A stretch of DNA of 8,298 nt. It comes from Actinomycetes bacterium. GTDB taxonomy: Bacteria > Actinomycetota > Acidimicrobiia > Acidimicrobiales > RAAP-2. Position numbers and translations under genes: made by a program. Positions 6,160 through 8,298 of this stretch are shown piece after piece. The stretch covers positions 1-8,298 of the forward strand of contig JAKBCI010000059.1 of assembly GCA_021807965.1 (NCBI GenBank), read 5' to 3'. The notes beneath the pieces are model-generated. The model was not told the DNA's origin. It searched no databases and was given only the letters and a program-made list of their open reading frames with translations. Within the stretch, counting starts at the first letter, position 1. Every line of letters begins with the position of its first letter.

Positions 6160-6797
6160 CTCGGAATCCGCGCCGCGCGCCGCAGGATGCGCAGGGAGCC
6201 CACGGCGTCGACGTCCTCGAAGCCGTCGTCGCGCGCCGCTCGATAGATCTCGTAGGGCGGTCGGCCCCCGTCGGCGGGGTCGGCGAAGACGTCGTGAATG
6301 AGCAGGCTGCCGCCGCCAACCACCTTCGGCGCCCACGACCGATAGTCGCTCCAGGCGACGTCGCGGGCGTGTCCGCCGTCGATGAAGAGTAGATCGAGAG
6401 GCTGGTTGAAGTGCGCGGCCACCACCGCGGAGGGGCCCACGACCCCGATCACCGTCGATTCGAGGCCCGCCGCGGCGATCGTACGCTGCCACCACGGGAG
6501 CGTATTCAGTCGTCCGTCGTGCGAATCGACGAGATCGGGGTCAAAGTGCTCCCATCCCGCCTGATTCTCTTCACTGCCGTGATGGTGGTCAAGCGAGTAC
6601 AGCACGCTCGACGTGGCCGCCGCGGCGGCACCCAGGTACACGGCTGATTTGCCGCACCAGGCGCCGATTTCGAGCCACGTTCCGCCGGGTCGGCGCTGTC
6701 CGGCGGCCAGGCCGTGGCGCGTGAGGGCGCCACCTTCGTCGTCGGGCATGAAGCCGCGCACGGTCCGCGCGAAGGCGACCAGCTCGTCGAGGTTCAT
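6156..6797 (-). CDS. class I SAM-dependent methyltransferase (Methyltransf_24-like)
   Basis: A 213-residue methyltransferase of the type often found in sugar- and natural-product-modifying loci; the substrate is not known. It shows TWLEIGAWCGKSAVYLG (40-56) as the SAM-binding loop with the E-I-G-x3-G-K-S pattern, Asp70 at the end of strand 2 (LYSLDHHHGSEE), LDLLFIDGGHARD (134-146) and GSLLIHDVFADP (163-174). The FIDGGH and HDVF motifs with nearby His/Asp residues resemble those of metal-assisted O-methyltransferases of this group. The ATG at 6797 was chosen because it overlaps the upstream TMEM165 gene's stop in an ATGA, and a longer in-frame start at 7067 would read through that gene out of frame. 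It is the last gene of the minus-strand operon and faces the toroid gene. It may act in the same pathway as the triad even though it sits on the other strand; that is inference. Confidence 0.87.
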   Translation of the reverse strand: MNLDELVAFARTVRGFMPDDEGGALTRHGLAAGQRRPGGTWLEIGAWCGKSAVYLGAAAAATSSVLYSLDHHHGSEENQAGWEHFDPDLVDSHDGRLNTLPWWQRTIAAAGLESTVIGVVGPSAVVAAHFNQPLDLLFIDGGHARDVAWSDYRSWAPKVVGGGSLLIHDVFADPADGGRPPYEIYRAARDDGFEDVDAVGSLRILRRAARIPS

Positions 6798-7387
6798 CCC
6801 CGCACCGCCTGGACCAGCGTGAAGACGCCCAGGCCCGCAAAGACGGCGCCGCCGCCAAAGCGGATCACGCGCAGTGGCACTACCCGTTGGAGGGCGCGGC
6901 CACCGTAGGCACCGAGGAACGAGACGGCGATCAGTGCGACGGACGAGGCGACGAAGACCAGGAGGGGCTGGTGGGTCTTCGCGCTCAAGTTCGCCGCCTG
7001 GATCTGCGTGAGATCGCCGAACTCGCCGAGGAAGATGACCGTGAAGGCAGTCGAGACTTCGCGCCACCGCGTTCCCGGTTTCTCGCGAGTGGCCACTACC
7101 GCTCCCTCGCGTTCCTCGTGACGCTCGGGCACAAGGAACAGGTAGGCCGCGCCACCCAAGAAGAGCGCGGCCACCACCACGTCCTTCGGCCGCGCCGCCA
7201 GCAGCGTCAACAAGCTCCCCGCCGCCACCGCGATGCCCATCTGCACGACAAATCCCGCCGACGCGCCGATCACGATGGACGACGGCCGCGCTCGCGTCGA
7301 CATGACGACGGTCGCGATCATGGTCTTGTCGGGCAACTCCAGCAGGAACATGAGGGCCATGATTCCCGCGAAGGTCCCGATGGCCAT
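6794..7387 (-). CDS. TMEM165/GDT1 family cation transporter
   Basis: A 197-residue membrane protein of the UPF0016/GDT1 family, whose studied members move Mn2+ or Ca2+ across membranes, in bacteria chiefly for manganese export. Two inverted halves each carry the signature motif: LELPDKT (16-22; Glu17, Asp20) and GEFGDLTQ (121-128; Glu122, Asp125). The first motif has Pro where the classical E-x-G-D has Gly, a variant I associate with actinobacterial members. About six hydrophobic segments are visible (near 2-24, 36-62, 70-86, 111-130, 141-163 and 171-193), with a charged loop at 87-110. Length is normal. The ATG at 7387 keeps the first membrane helix whole; Met10 is a less likely start. The gene follows the aminopeptidase with a 4-base gap and no evident ribosome binding site, and its stop overlaps the next start, so it lies inside an operon. 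The ion is not determinable. Confidence 0.92.
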   Translation of the reverse strand: MAIGTFAGIMALMFLLELPDKTMIATVVMSTRARPSSIVIGASAGFVVQMGIAVAAGSLLTLLAARPKDVVVAALFLGGAAYLFLVPERHEEREGAVVATREKPGTRWREVSTAFTVIFLGEFGDLTQIQAANLSAKTHQPLLVFVASSVALIAVSFLGAYGGRALQRVVPLRVIRFGGGAVFAGLGVFTLVQAVRG

Positions 7388-7391
7388 GGCG

Positions 7392-8298
7392 TCAGAACTG
7401 GGATTGCACGGCGGCGGCGAAGCGCTGACCCACGCGCATCATCTCCAGGTACTGCACCACCGAGGCCGGGTAGCCGCCCACGACGGGGTGAGCCCGGTGA
7501 AACGCCTCCACCTCGTCCGCGAGGGCCGGGTCGTTGATGAAGGTGGGGATGCCTGACGCGAGTCGTGCGTGCAGGCTCGGTGAGAATCGCGCGATGGCCT
7601 CGTCCCAGTGCTCGGCGAGGTAGCGCCACACGGCGGGGCCAGTGGCCTCGTTGCGCATCAGGATCGGCAGAACGAGAGGCGCGTCTTGGCTGCGAAACTC
7701 GTGGAGGCACCTCGCGGCCACGTCGAGCGCCACCGTCGGATCGTTGAAGGAACCCATGGCGTAGAGGTAGCGAATGGCCTCCTGCGGCGTGCGAGCGGCA
7801 CGGTGGCGCTCGAGGAATGTCTCGTAGTCGCCCGGCCGGTCGTGACTGGCGACGATACGCAGGGTCACGAGGGCGAGGTCGCCATCGAGCGCACCGGCGT
7901 CGAAGCGCCGCAGTGCCTCGGCGCGCACGTCCTCATTCGCGCCGACCGTCGCGAGCAGATTGATGACGTGCGCGCGCACCTGGGCGCTCAGCGCGCCGTC
8001 GGTCGGTTGCCGATCCCACCCGAGGCGGGCGAAGTGGGGATCGGCCAGCTTCTGAACATCGTTAGCGAGCGCCCCGCGAGCCGCGCCGTCGAGGGCCCGG
8101 TGCACCATCGAGGCGGCCGTTACCACGACATTCCACGGACTCGGCTCGTCGTGGTCGCCGAGCGCGCTCGCGGTCAAGTAGAAGTCGCGCCACGTAGCGC
8201 GCTGGGCGAAGAGGGCCGCCCAGCCGTCGGCGAGCGACTTGGCGCGCTCGAGTTCGTCGAGATCGCCGACGCCAGGGATCAGCGCCGCCAGTTCGCGC
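7392..8298 (-). CDS. pepN: M1-family aminopeptidase, C-terminal part (runs off right edge)
   Basis: The last 301 residues of a zinc-dependent M1 aminopeptidase (PepN / aminopeptidase N type), which trims N-terminal residues from peptides in the cytoplasm. What is visible is the helical ERAP1-like C-terminal domain: LSAQVRAHVINLLATVGANE, the region DGDLALVTLRIVASHDRPGD with YETFLERHRAARTPQEAIRY, then YAMGSFNDPTVALDVAARCL and the end segment HPVVGGYPASVVQYLEMMRV. The whole protein is usually about 850 residues, so the catalytic HExxH...E region lies beyond the window. The frame stays open to the window edge, so the TTG at 8177 is internal and not the start; codons before it read as the same domain (…WAALFAQRATWRDFYLTASAL). 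It heads the visible minus-strand operon. The symbol follows the usual actinobacterial name for such proteins and is moderately certain. Confidence 0.88.
   Translation of the reverse strand, partial: RELAALIPGVGDLDELERAKSLADGWAALFAQRATWRDFYLTASALGDHDEPSPWNVVVTAASMVHRALDGAARGALANDVQKLADPHFARLGWDRQPTDGALSAQVRAHVINLLATVGANEDVRAEALRRFDAGALDGDLALVTLRIVASHDRPGDYETFLERHRAARTPQEAIRYLYAMGSFNDPTVALDVAARCLHEFRSQDAPLVLPILMRNEATGPAVWRYLAEHWDEAIARFSPSLHARLASGIPTFINDPALADEVEAFHRAHPVVGGYPASVVQYLEMMRVGQRFAAAVQSQF

Noticed and set aside
6798..7067. Extended start for the minus-strand methyltransferase at 7067
   Set aside because: The extra 90 residues are Arg/Pro-rich out-of-frame TMEM165 sequence; the ATG at 6797 forms an ATGA overlap and precedes the fold directly.
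8175..8177. TTG as the start of the aminopeptidase gene
   Set aside because: The frame is open through the right edge of the window and the preceding codons read as continuous ERAP1-like domain sequence.

Overview
The window is high-GC, densely packed bacterial DNA. It reads as chromosomal sequence from an actinobacterium. The evidence is the actinobacterial style of the acyl-CoA dehydrogenase (an 'IWGGTAEIQRNIVGERALGLP' type C-terminus), the LELPDKT variant of the TMEM165/GDT1 transporter, the frequent GTG starts and the 1-4 base gene overlaps. A member of Acidimicrobiia or a related lineage is plausible, but the sequence alone does not settle this. No mobile element, RNA gene, CRISPR array or sign of recent transfer was seen.

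Layout, left to right. (1) Positions 1-1654, plus strand: the 3' part of a MarR-family regulator runs by a 4-base GTGA overlap into an MFS_3-type efflux transporter, a typical locally regulated export pair. (2) 1651-2871, minus strand: an acyl-CoA dehydrogenase (FadE type) that converges on the transporter; the two stop codons interlock in one CTAG. (3) 2872-2972: a 101-base divergent intergenic gap, the only promoter-sized non-coding stretch in the window. (4) 2973-6159, plus strand: a three-gene overlapping operon of a GT4 glycosyltransferase, a class I SAM methyltransferase and an alpha/alpha-toroid protein of the prenyltransferase/terpene-cyclase-like fold, joined by TGATG and GTGA. (5) 6156-8298, minus strand: an M1 aminopeptidase C-terminal part (entering from the right edge), a TMEM165/GDT1 cation transporter and a second, Methyltransf_24-like SAM methyltransferase. 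This operon converges on the triad, and again the two stops share one CTAG.

The most interesting part is the glycosyltransferase-methyltransferase-toroid triad, with a second methyltransferase converging on it. Its tight coupling suggests the three proteins act on one product, perhaps a methylated glycosylated lipid or small molecule. The toroid protein lacks a visible terpene-cyclase DxDD motif, so its reaction is open. The rest looks like ordinary metabolism, transport and proteolysis. Start sites were set by gene overlaps and by where family homology begins; several longer in-frame extensions were rejected.
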